Source: Bacteroidota bacterium (GTDB taxonomy: Bacteria > Bacteroidota > Bacteroidia > Chitinophagales > Chitinophagaceae). Taken from it: DNA of 12,105 nt. The position numbers and the translations under genes were made by a program. Within the stretch, counting starts at the first letter, position 1; every line of letters begins with the position of its first letter. The notes under the pieces were generated by a model. That model was not told the origin of the DNA. It searched no databases and saw only the letters and a program-made list of their open reading frames with translations. The stretch spans positions 1 to 12,105 of the forward strand of contig JAEZEI010000092.1 of NCBI GenBank assembly GCA_023417815.1, in the 5' to 3' direction. This document shows positions 1 to 6,002 of the stretch, in pieces.

Positions 1-23
1 CACCTACACACACACACTTGACA
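1..23. repeat. Left terminal inverted repeat (genome end)
   Basis: The first 23 bases (CACCTAC, then alternating AC, ending TTGACA) are the exact reverse complement of the last 23 bases. After three mismatched bases the similarity continues: AAAGTTGGCAA at 27-37 matches AAAGTTGACAA read inward from the right end. Matching ends like these mark the termini of linear phages replicated by protein priming. The TTGACA at the inner edge occurs on both sides; no well-spaced -10 follows it, so it is more likely part of the end-recognition sequence than a promoter. Confidence 0.93.
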
Positions 24-45
24 TAAAAAGTTGGCAATATGGAGC

Positions 46-71
46 ATGAGTTGCAAACACTTATGAGTTGC
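46..71 (+). repeat. Direct repeat ATGAGTTGC x2 near the left end
   Basis: The 9-mer ATGAGTTGC occurs at 46-54 and again at 63-71, 17 bases apart, just inside the terminal repeat. It could be a binding site for a replication or packaging protein. No matching pair was seen at the right end, so it is not simply part of the terminal repeat. Confidence 0.45.
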
Positions 72-90
72 CACTTTTCGCACGTTCTGC

Positions 91-134
91 CGACTTCGTG
101 TCGTTCTCGCCTACTTTGTGGCGCATTTGTTGCG
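91..134 (+). other. Tandem short hairpins in the left-end non-coding region
   Basis: Three short hairpins follow one another. CGAC/GTCG encloses a 5-base loop (91-103), CGCC/GGCG closes 108-123, and CGCA/TGCG closes 122-134; the last two share two bases. The first two contain a degenerate direct repeat with a 20-base period, ACTTCGTGTCG at 93-103 and ACTTTGTGGCG at 113-123. The rest of 24-217 has no convincing reading frame. phi29 encodes its packaging RNA near one genome end, so a structured RNA here is possible but unproven. Confidence 0.4.
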
Positions 135-165
135 GTGCTTCCGGACATGGATCCAGCGGCGGCCT

Positions 166-188
166 AAGTGCGTATTTATCGCATTTTT
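166..188 (+). terminator. Terminator-like hairpin upstream of the early promoter
   Basis: A 7-bp stem (166-172 with 180-186, including one G-T pair) encloses a 7-base loop. Its 3' arm merges with a run of five T at 184-188. It resembles a short rho-independent terminator for anything transcribed rightward from the left end. It is weaker than the terminator at 5468-5508. Confidence 0.4.
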
Positions 189-217
189 CGGTAATTCATC
201 AAGCCGATTTTACTATT

Positions 218-240
218 TATTGTTGACAGTCTCAACAATA
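218..240. promoter_or_regulatory. Operator-like perfect inverted repeat over the P1 -35
   Basis: The 9-base arms TATTGTTGA (218-226) and TCAACAATA (232-240) are perfect inverted complements with a 5-base centre. The left arm contains the TTGA of the -35, so a protein bound here would block RNA polymerase. A shorter repeat of the same form (TATTGA, 6 bases, TCAATA) sits over the -35 of the leftward promoter at 9940-9968. The ligand is unknown; the small HTH-like protein encoded just downstream is the obvious candidate. Confidence 0.7.
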
Positions 241-251
241 TATGATAGAAT
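223..251 (+). promoter_or_regulatory. Early rightward promoter (P1)
   Basis: A consensus -35 TTGACA (223-228), a 17-base spacer and a -10 TAGAAT (246-251) preceded by TGA give an extended -10 promoter. Transcription would start near 258, a few bases before the ribosome site of the first gene. This is the only strong promoter seen for the rightward unit, whose genes are all closely spaced, so it probably drives everything to the terminator at 5468-5508. Confidence 0.85.
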
Positions 252-275
252 AGCTGTATGGAAGGGGGTGAAAAT

Positions 276-509
276 ATGGCGCTAGATCATCACACGTTTA
301 CGGTTTTAGGCCAATATCGCATAATAACTATGATTCTAGGCCATGAACCGACTGTAGCGGAATTCTGCCAGCGTTCCGATTATACGCGGCACGGATACCA
401 TTACATCAAGCGAGCGGGCAAAGATCTCCGGGCGCTGGATCAGAGCACGGCAGAAGACAAGCTAATGAAGGAACTGTATGCAGTTCTGAAGAGTAAGTAT
501 GATAACTGA
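276..509 (+). CDS. Small HTH-like protein, possible early regulator
   Basis: A 77-residue protein, first gene of the rightward unit. The start at 276 is chosen over an ATG at 258 because the GGGGG ribosome site at 264-268 lies between them and 258 coincides with the predicted transcription start. Residues about 26-46 (PTVAEFCQRSDYTRHGYHYIKR) follow the pattern of a TetR-type helix-turn-helix: a TVAE-like first helix, a turn, then an xGxxYxYIK recognition helix ahead of KDL. The rest of a TetR protein is absent, so this would be a lone DNA-binding domain. Its position directly behind a promoter overlapped by a perfect inverted repeat fits autoregulation, but that link is inference. The family is not otherwise recognised. 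Confidence 0.8.
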   Translation: MALDHHTFTVLGQYRIITMILGHEPTVAEFCQRSDYTRHGYHYIKRAGKDLRALDQSTAEDKLMKELYAVLKSKYDN

Positions 510-525
510 ATAGGAGGAAATTCTA

Positions 526-1164
526 ATGGGACTTTTTAATTTTGACAAGAACGCAATACTAGGCAAGGTTTTTGGTGCTGCTTCAAATGTACTAAACACG
601 GCAAGCAGGGCGCTAGGATCAGCGGCAAGAACTTCAGCTAGAGCATCTAAGGCAGCTTCAAGCATTGGCAAATCAAGGCCTTCAACACCAGCCGGATCTA
701 TGCCTACTTCTACGCCTTCCGCATCTATCCCGGCTCCAGTAAAGCCAGTACAGACATCAGGCATTGAACCGCCAGTAGTAAAACCAATATCACCTAATAG
801 TGATCGTCCTGCACCTGCTATTATGCCGGATACAATAACACCTGACGCCGCTACTCTCAAAGCGTTAATGGCTGAAATAGAAAAGCTAAAAAAAGAACGT
901 GATTTTCTTTTGCAAGCTCAACAAGCTAAAGACAATAAACCCTTTGGCGCCGCTGGCGTGTCTAGTGATGCTGCTGCTTTTGAGCAGCAAATGGACGTTG
1001 CGGCGGCTATTGATGCTAAGCGTGCTGCTAATCCTGAAGGAGATGAAAAGGAACTTAGACAGCAAGCAATTGACGAATATTATTATCCAGAAGATGAAGG
1101 CCAGGGCTTTCCAGATGATTATGATGAACTTGCAGGCTTAGAACCGGGCCCTATTCCCTTCTGA
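526..1164 (+). CDS. Candidate terminal protein (primer for DNA replication)
   Basis: A 212-residue protein with an ideal ribosome site (AGGAGG at 512-517) that ends 13 bases before the polymerase gene. In phi29 the terminal protein gene lies immediately upstream of the polymerase gene; position is the main argument here. Residues 1-55 are Ala/Ser-rich and basic, 55-105 are Pro/Ser/Thr-rich and probably disordered, about 110-135 form a charged helix (AEIEKLKKERDFLLQAQQ), and the C-terminal third is acidic with a YYY cluster near residue 185. A basic DNA-binding N-terminus followed by helices is compatible with a terminal protein, but no phi29 gp3 sequence similarity is evident and the priming Ser/Thr/Tyr cannot be named. 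A scaffold-like or DNA-organising protein is the alternative. Confidence 0.55.
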   Translation: MGLFNFDKNAILGKVFGAASNVLNTASRALGSAARTSARASKAASSIGKSRPSTPAGSMPTSTPSASIPAPVKPVQTSGIEPPVVKPISPNSDRPAPAIMPDTITPDAATLKALMAEIEKLKKERDFLLQAQQAKDNKPFGAAGVSSDAAAFEQQMDVAAAIDAKRAANPEGDEKELRQQAIDEYYYPEDEGQGFPDDYDELAGLEPGPIPF

Positions 1165-1177
1165 GGCGCTCGCACGT

Positions 1178-2905
1178 ATGGAAGAGATTAAGTTACAAAC
1201 TGTTGATGACATTAAACTTAAATCTCTACGTGATGGCCGGGCGCGAAAGTTTGGCAAATACGAGGTATTAAGGGATTTGATCACAACAGACGGGAACGAT
1301 ATAGCGGTAAATGATACGCTATGCAGCATTAACGAAGCCGGAAGCGTTTTTAAGGTACTTGTTAATCAGCTTAAAAAGAAATCTCGAAAAGATAAAGAAT
1401 ATAAGCTGTTTGTATGGGTTATGCACGGCTCTTTAATGCCTAAGATACTACATCTAAGCAAGGTAACAGAAACTAATATTATAGATGTCTTTAAGGATCG
1501 TAAGGGAATAATACAGTATATTGTTACTGAGCACTTCATTTTTAAGAACTGGAATAATCTTTTAGGTGGAAATGATAATATAGATAATATCTATGATACC
1601 TGGAATATACCTAAAACATTATCTAAACCGCTAGCTATGCAGCTAGTAATAGAGCATAACAGGCCAAAAGCACCGCATAAGCCTTATAAGTATACCCGTG
1701 CTAATCTGGTATTTGATAGAGCTTATGAGCTCATGAGCTTCAGCGCCAAGCATGATTTGATTAATGAAGTATGCGAGTCGAAGCGCTGCCCTACTAAGGG
1801 CATAATAAAGGATCTGATCAGAGCCAGCGCCGCCGGAGTGCTCTACACTAACGATAATTATAGATACAAATACTTAAAAAACGTCTATGATTATGATATG
1901 GATAGCTGTTATACTTCGCAGCTCTTCGCCGATTGCTTCCCGCTGGGTGAATTGAAGCGGGTGAAATGGGATATAAACACATTCAGCAAGTTATGGAATT
2001 CAGATTATTGGTATATAGTGCAGGGCATAAGCGATAAAGAATACTATACACTGCAATATAGGCCAGTAAGACAGAACGGCAAGTATTATTATACGCTTAC
2101 TCCATGGGATTTTAAAGGCTTTGTTGAACTCGGAATTAACCCATTTTCGTGGGATATTGCATGGAATTATATAGCCTTCACGAATAAAACGGGAATGTTA
2201 AATCACAATTATCTTGATTGGCTTATGCAGCTCCATGACCTGAAGAGCAGCGCCGGAACGGAAGCGGAACGGAAACTATATAAGGATACTTTGAACTTCA
2301 TTATAGGCAAGGGGCATTCAGTATATCTATCTGAAATGAATAATCATGTAAGATGGTACTTAGACGCAAAACATTATATGTGCCCGCAGTTTTCTATTAC
2401 TGCCTATTCAAGAGCACGCTATAATGCAATACGGCTAATGAATACAGTGGGAATGGAGAACACCATAGCAATAGTTACCGACTGCATCAGAACGCCGGAT
2501 AGTAGAATTACAGCGGCCATGGAAGCTGAAAACGAAAAGACAAAGGCATATATGCAGCGCATTGGTTACGGCGGAACTAGTCTAGGCTTATGGAAGTATA
2601 CAAACGATATTGATTTTATTCAGTTCACTAATAATGTATACTTCTATAGCAAGTTAAAAAATAATGAATTAGTGCTGAAACCTGTTTTTAGTGGCTGTAA
2701 TTCAATGAAATTTGAACAGCTTCAGACATTTGAAGACATTTTCAAAAATGTAAACATCATAAACGGCCATACAAAGAAAACTGACGTCTTCGGCGTAACT
2801 GCCTATAGCGACTTCCCGCTTTGGCCGGATGAAGAAACGATGGATAAGCAGCATTATATTTGGAAGGTGGTAAACGATGGCTTTAGAGTGGCGGAACCTT
2901 TTTAG
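1178..2905 (+). CDS. Protein-primed family B DNA polymerase
   Basis: A 575-residue polymerase, the same length as phi29 gp2. Motif A is DMDSCYTSQ (Asp240 as the metal ligand, Tyr245); it runs into FPLGE, as in phi29 RLLPYGE. Motif B is KDTLNFIIGKG (369-379). Motif C is IVTDCI (432-437), preceded by FSITAYSRARY, close to phi29 FITAWARY. The C-terminal thumb stretch around 504-521 (FSGCNSM...TFED) also matches phi29. Differences are notable: the first Asp of the DTD motif is Val433, the motif B Tyr is Ile376, and the KTY Lys is Asn486. No DxE exonuclease motif is visible in the first 200 residues. The start has only a weak GAGG ribosome site and probably relies on coupling to the upstream gene. 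Confidence 0.93.
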   Translation: MEEIKLQTVDDIKLKSLRDGRARKFGKYEVLRDLITTDGNDIAVNDTLCSINEAGSVFKVLVNQLKKKSRKDKEYKLFVWVMHGSLMPKILHLSKVTETNIIDVFKDRKGIIQYIVTEHFIFKNWNNLLGGNDNIDNIYDTWNIPKTLSKPLAMQLVIEHNRPKAPHKPYKYTRANLVFDRAYELMSFSAKHDLINEVCESKRCPTKGIIKDLIRASAAGVLYTNDNYRYKYLKNVYDYDMDSCYTSQLFADCFPLGELKRVKWDINTFSKLWNSDYWYIVQGISDKEYYTLQYRPVRQNGKYYYTLTPWDFKGFVELGINPFSWDIAWNYIAFTNKTGMLNHNYLDWLMQLHDLKSSAGTEAERKLYKDTLNFIIGKGHSVYLSEMNNHVRWYLDAKHYMCPQFSITAYSRARYNAIRLMNTVGMENTIAIVTDCIRTPDSRITAAMEAENEKTKAYMQRIGYGGTSLGLWKYTNDIDFIQFTNNVYFYSKLKNNELVLKPVFSGCNSMKFEQLQTFEDIFKNVNIINGHTKKTDVFGVTAYSDFPLWPDEETMDKQHYIWKVVNDGFRVAEPF

Positions 2906-4049
2906 AAGGCTTAGCAAGCCGGAACCAAAGGCCAAAGAGCAGTTAGATTTACACTATGATATAGCGCCCATAGATGCAACGGGCGCTATATATAGGCTGA
3001 TCATTGGCCAGCGTTCCAACGGTAAAACATATTCAGTATGTAAGCATATAATTGAAGATTACTTTAACGAAGGCAAAAGAGGGGCTTATATAAGGCGCTA
3101 TGAAGAGTCTATAACTCCGAAAAATCTACAAAGTTTATTTAATCCGCATTTACAAATGATTTGGGAACTATCAGAGCACAAATGGAATTCGATTTTTTAC
3201 CGGGCAAAAGAATTTCACTTGTGCGCTGTAGATTCAGAAGGCAAGATAATTGCAAAAGATGATACAGCTTTTTGCATCACGGCGGCCATTAATACAAGCG
3301 AGAACACCAAAGGCGAAGACCGCGGCGAAGTTCACACGATTGTATTTGACGAGTTCATGACTAGAAGCGGATACCTAAATAATGAATTTGTTAGATTCAT
3401 GAACCTGCTTAGCACCCTGATCAGAGATCGTGAGAACGCTGTAGTATATATGCTGGCTAATACCGTTAATAAATACTGCCCTTACTTTGCCGAGATGGGA
3501 TTAAAAAATATTGATAAACTCCAGCAGGGGGAAATAGCTGTATATACATACGGGTCATCAGACCTGACTGTTGCCGTTGAGCTCTGCGATGAAGTACAGG
3601 CCACCAAGCAAACAGCTAGTAAATACTTTGCCTTCGATAACCCACAGCTTCAAATGATCACAAAAGGCGCATGGGAATTTCAGATATACCCGCGGCCACC
3701 TTATAAGATTCTCCCGGAAGACATCGTATTAGTATTCTACATACAATTCGCAGAGCAGCTCTTAGCGTGCGAAATAGTGCATAGCACACTAAAACAGTAT
3801 TGCAATGATGTTTTTATCTTTGTACATCCGCAGACTAAAGACATTAATGTAGATGATTTTACTATTATGTACGTTTCAGATTTTAGCAGCTGTAGGATGC
3901 ACGTGCGCTTCCTGAAGGATCAACCTACCGACGGCCACAAACTTATATACAGCTTAATCCAGCGGAAGGCTGTATGCTTTTCTGATAACGATACTGGCGA
4001 AGTATTTCGGAACTGGTTGCAGGAAATGCAGGGGGTAAAGCTGTGGTGA
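2877..4049 (+). CDS. DNA packaging ATPase, phi29 gp16-like
   Basis: A 390-residue motor ATPase that would drive genome entry into the prohead through the portal. Walker A is GQRSNGKT (44-51) and Walker B is IVFDEF (155-160), with Asp158 and Glu159 as the metal-binding and catalytic pair. The YIRRYEES segment (71-78) after Walker A and the LANTVNKYCPYF segment after Walker B fit the FtsK/HerA-type packaging ATPases of phi29 relatives. The start at 2877 has GGAAGGTGG at 2862-2870 and lies inside the end of the polymerase gene (29-base overlap), implying coupled translation. It is longer than phi29 gp16 (about 332 residues); the C-terminal 150 residues are less recognisable. In phi29 this gene lies with the late genes; here it is in the replication unit. 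Confidence 0.92.
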   Translation: MALEWRNLFRRLSKPEPKAKEQLDLHYDIAPIDATGAIYRLIIGQRSNGKTYSVCKHIIEDYFNEGKRGAYIRRYEESITPKNLQSLFNPHLQMIWELSEHKWNSIFYRAKEFHLCAVDSEGKIIAKDDTAFCITAAINTSENTKGEDRGEVHTIVFDEFMTRSGYLNNEFVRFMNLLSTLIRDRENAVVYMLANTVNKYCPYFAEMGLKNIDKLQQGEIAVYTYGSSDLTVAVELCDEVQATKQTASKYFAFDNPQLQMITKGAWEFQIYPRPPYKILPEDIVLVFYIQFAEQLLACEIVHSTLKQYCNDVFIFVHPQTKDINVDDFTIMYVSDFSSCRMHVRFLKDQPTDGHKLIYSLIQRKAVCFSDNDTGEVFRNWLQEMQGVKLW

Positions 4050-4258
4050 ATAAGTATTTTATTGATTATAGGGCAGTGGATAAAGACGATAATGATATAT
4101 ATACAGATGACGTTATTATATACGCCGCTAATACTATAGAAGCGCTTGATAAACTTGATGCAATGCTGTATCCTGATCATATCTTTACAGTTGATTACAT
4201 TGGATTAGTTAAAGGCGGCGATTGTGAAGATATAGAGATATTTAAAAGAGGTGATTAA
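4043..4258 (+). CDS. Small hypothetical protein
   Basis: A 71-residue acidic protein starting at GTG 4043 (GTG 4046 is also possible), 7 bases after GGGGG at 4031-4035 and overlapping the end of the ATPase gene. Its reading frame crosses the ATPase TGA stop, which supports TGA being a true stop. The sequence begins with NKYFIDYRAVDKDDNDIYTDDVIIYAANTIEALDKL, suggesting two beta strands and a helix in a small alpha/beta fold; there is no membrane segment or known motif. The family is not recognised. It is the first of a run of small genes that in phi29-like phages often carry accessory replication or anti-host functions. Confidence 0.75.
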   Translation: MVNKYFIDYRAVDKDDNDIYTDDVIIYAANTIEALDKLDAMLYPDHIFTVDYIGLVKGGDCEDIEIFKRGD

Positions 4259-4456
4259 ATGGAAGAATTAGCGCTTAGGGTAGTTATTCAGACTGTAGCC
4301 GACTTAGCGCCTTTTCATCTGCGCACAAGAAAAGTAGAATTCCAGAACGCCGGAATTTACTTTATAGGAATAGATACTAATCAGATATATTTATTTGATT
4401 ATGTAGATGTAATTGAAATTATCCCGGATGAAGAGCCGCCGGAATTACCTTTTTAG
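4259..4456 (+). CDS. Small hypothetical protein
   Basis: A 65-residue protein whose ATG follows the previous TAA directly, with AGAGGTGAT as its ribosome site. The middle is strand-rich (KVEFQNAGIYFIGIDTNQIYLFDYVDVIEIIP), compatible with a small beta barrel or beta sheet, and the C-terminus is acidic and proline-rich, ending DEEPPELPF. Small phage single-stranded DNA-binding proteins can have acidic C-terminal tails, and a phi29-like replicon is expected to encode one, but nothing in the core is specific enough to call it. The terminal-protein candidate ends similarly (GPIPF), which may be chance. Confidence 0.75.
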   Translation: MEELALRVVIQTVADLAPFHLRTRKVEFQNAGIYFIGIDTNQIYLFDYVDVIEIIPDEEPPELPF

Positions 4457-4467
4457 GAGATGATATA

Positions 4468-4716
4468 ATGAATTATGGTTTAGTAATTTACGCTATATTA
4501 ATAGGCCATAGCTCAAAGGAGCACCCATTAAAGCAAAAGGATATACAACAACTTCTCAAAGAAGAATACGGTTATAAGGTTGACCGGGAAACTGTAAGAA
4601 GAGCAATAGAAGATATGATGGTTTATGATTTGCCGGTTAAAGCTACACTTCATAATCGTCCTGGTTCTGATTTTATGATAACCAATGTATACTATGATAA
4701 GGAGCTGATAAAATGA
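4468..4716 (+). CDS. Winged-helix DNA-binding protein, candidate transcription switch
   Basis: An 82-residue protein with ribosome site AGGAGAT at 4455-4461. It has the layout of the winged-helix domain found at the N-terminus of WYL-type regulators: an opening helix (IYAILIGHSS), HPLKQKDIQQLLKEEYG (19-35), then VDRETVRRAIEDMM (38-51) as the likely recognition helix, and a short beta wing (KATLHNRPG...ITNVYY). No WYL effector domain follows, so it is a stand-alone DNA-binding domain. phi29 uses one small protein, p4, to repress early promoters and activate the late one; this protein could play that part, though it is not a p4 homologue by eye. Its stop overlaps the next start (ATGA). Confidence 0.85.
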   Translation: MNYGLVIYAILIGHSSKEHPLKQKDIQQLLKEEYGYKVDRETVRRAIEDMMVYDLPVKATLHNRPGSDFMITNVYYDKELIK

Positions 4717-4907
4717 AAGTTACTATCAAACGTAAGAACGGCGAGACAATCACATATAATAGAGCTTTTGAAGTCTTCGGCCGCGGAGCTCATGACGAGC
4801 TCTTTGTTGTACTGTATCCAGATGAATTAGACCACGGAGTTGAAGCTGAGATGGAGTACAATACAAATACAATTGATTCTGTAGTAATTACTTTTACAGG
4901 TGAATAA
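4713..4907 (+). CDS. Small hypothetical protein
   Basis: A 64-residue protein translated from an ATGA overlap with the winged-helix gene, with AAGGAG at 4699-4704. It begins MKVTIKRKNGETITYNRAFEVFG and continues with several short alternating hydrophobic stretches (LFVVLY, SVVITF), suggesting an all-beta fold. There are no cysteines, membrane segments or catalytic motifs. The family is not recognised. Confidence 0.75.
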   Translation: MKVTIKRKNGETITYNRAFEVFGRGAHDELFVVLYPDELDHGVEAEMEYNTNTIDSVVITFTGE

Positions 4908-4909
4908 TT

Positions 4910-5140
4910 ATGTTGTATCAGGTGCAAATTTCCGAGAGCTACAACGGAAAATTAGTAAGATATGAGACTATAGCTATATATCATGACTTCAAAAACGCTT
5001 ATACTCACTTCATAGACTTACTTCTCAATGACGATTCAGAACTATATAACTATAGGATCCTCGAAGGAAATAAAGTAATTGAAGACGGAGCAGATATAAA
5101 GCGGCTCCGTGAAGAAGGGCAGATGAACGTATTATGGTAG
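4910..5140 (+). CDS. Small hypothetical protein
   Basis: A 76-residue protein two bases after the previous stop, with AGGTGAAT as its ribosome site (the site lies inside the upstream gene). The predicted pattern is beta-beta-helix-beta: YQVQISESYNGKLVRYETIAIYHDF, then a helix KNAYTHFIDLLLNDD, then YNYRILEGNKVIEDG and a basic/acidic helical end. It resembles small phage proteins of unknown function and has no diagnostic residues. The last codons overlap the start of the next gene (ATGGTAG). Confidence 0.75.
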   Translation: MLYQVQISESYNGKLVRYETIAIYHDFKNAYTHFIDLLLNDDSELYNYRILEGNKVIEDGADIKRLREEGQMNVLW

Positions 5141-5259
5141 AAGATAAGGAAGCTGAAGAGCTGGAAGCGTGCCAGAACTGCGCTTATAACGACGAAGGGT
5201 CTTGCTCATGCTTTGAACGTGAAAGTATTGGCTGCCCTTATGCGAAAGAAGGTGATTAA
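5134..5259 (+). CDS. Cys-rich 41-residue protein, possible zinc-binding
   Basis: A 41-residue gene whose ATG overlaps the upstream TAG stop by 7 bases and whose TAA abuts the next ATG. After an acidic helix (EDKEAEELEA) it contains cysteines at residues 13, 16, 24, 26 and 34 (CQNCAYNDEGSCSCFERESIGC), a CxxC plus CxC arrangement typical of very small zinc-binding knuckles. No strong ribosome site precedes it (GGG lies about 14 bases upstream), so translation is probably coupled to the upstream gene. The tight overlap at both ends and the codon use support it as a real gene. The function is unknown; small zinc proteins in phages often bind nucleic acid or host RNA polymerase. Confidence 0.7.
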   Translation: MVEDKEAEELEACQNCAYNDEGSCSCFERESIGCPYAKEGD

Positions 5260-5448
5260 ATGAAGTTTGTAGAATTGCATTTAGCATCAGATAATTCTAA
5301 GATTGCTGTTAATCCGCTTAATATATTGAATCTCATAAAGCTAGATGAAGGTACAAGAATTTATTTTACTGATGCATCTTTAAGAGCTTCAGTTAAAGAA
5401 AATTATGAAACTGTGTTAATGCTGATAAATGATACTATGGATAAGTAA
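5260..5448 (+). CDS. Small FlbD-like hypothetical protein
   Basis: A 62-residue protein, last gene of the rightward unit, with AGAAGGTGAT before its ATG. Its plan, MKFVELHLASDNSKIAVNPLNILNLIKLDEGTRIYFTDASLRASVKENYETVLMLI, follows that of small FlbD-like proteins of Gram-positive bacteria and their phages: strands, an INP/VNP turn, a TxIxFTDG-like strand pair, then VKE.Y..V...I. The role of that family is not settled, and the resemblance is judged by eye only. The terminator starts 20 bases after the stop. Confidence 0.75.
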   Translation: MKFVELHLASDNSKIAVNPLNILNLIKLDEGTRIYFTDASLRASVKENYETVLMLINDTMDK

Positions 5449-5467
5449 TATTTATCCCGGATAATTG

Positions 5468-5508
5468 AAAAAGGGAAGTAGTTCTATAAGTTCTACTCCC
5501 CTTTTTTT
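5468..5508. terminator. Bidirectional rho-independent terminator between convergent units
   Basis: A 14-bp stem (5468-5481 with 5493-5506, one A.C mismatch) with an 11-base loop is flanked by an A run on the left and a T run (5502-5508) on the right. It therefore reads as stem plus U-tract on both strands. It lies between the last rightward gene (ends 5448) and the last leftward gene (ends 5547), so one element would stop both transcripts. Confidence 0.93.
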
Positions 5509-5546
5509 ATACCCTTTTATACTGTAAAGATTTTACGCTTTACACG

Positions 5547-6002
5547 TCAAACAGTGATTAAAATAAAGCGTCTATCAGATGATTGTGCCCTTGTATACCC
5601 TGCGCTGAAATTTTTGAACCATACAGTATCTTTTGCCCCGGTGACAAACGACTCATCAATTATCATGCTTTGCTCTTCGCTTTCGTTCCTTGCTATAGTG
5701 CAGTTAAGGCCTAAAATAGAGCTTTTAAAACTTTCAAGCGGATCAACTGTACACTCTATAATATAGCCTTGTGGGCTCGCTGTAACTGTGCAGAAATAGC
5801 ATCTATTAAACTCAGTTATCTTAGCATAATTATAAGTAACTTCTTTAGCAAGTGTATTTCTGGATGTATTAAGCAGCAAAACAGGATTTTCTATGCTGCA
5901 TGGTTGCTTTAGTTCAGCATCAAAAGCTGTATCAAGTGTATAGGTTTTATTAATCGTATTGGCTACATCTGATGTAGTACCCAATTGAACAGTAACTGCC
6001 AC
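5547..6002 (-). CDS. Small tail protein resembling the N-terminal domain of the phi29 tail knob (gp9)
   Basis: A 151-residue protein starting at GTG 6002, which shares one base with the TAG of the large tail gene upstream (TAGTG), so translation is coupled. Residues 58-106 (NYAKITEFNRCYFCTVT...YIIECTVDPLESF...LNCTIARNE) match the plan of the phi29 gp9 N-terminal region, where a run of the type NYMMFQNADYGNKWFYAFVTELEY is followed by a FEIDVLQTW strand and an FIVRE end. In phi29 this is the first part of one knob protein; here it is a separate gene placed after the rest. It would form part of the knob ring at the tail tip. It is the last gene before the terminator. Similarity is judged by eye. 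Confidence 0.75.
   Translation of the reverse strand: MAVTVQLGTTSDVANTINKTYTLDTAFDAELKQPCSIENPVLLLNTSRNTLAKEVTYNYAKITEFNRCYFCTVTASPQGYIIECTVDPLESFKSSILGLNCTIARNESEEQSMIIDESFVTGAKDTVWFKNFSAGYTRAQSSDRRFILITV

Noticed and set aside
18..46. Rightward promoter from TTGACA at the left end
   Set aside because: At 17-base spacing the would-be -10 is GGAGCA, which does not resemble TATAAT.
462..860. 132-codon leftward open frame opposite the terminal-protein candidate
   Set aside because: It is antisense to a gene with an ideal ribosome site, spans a gene boundary and has no ribosome site or family resemblance; the open frame follows from the Ala/Ser/Pro-rich coding on the other strand.
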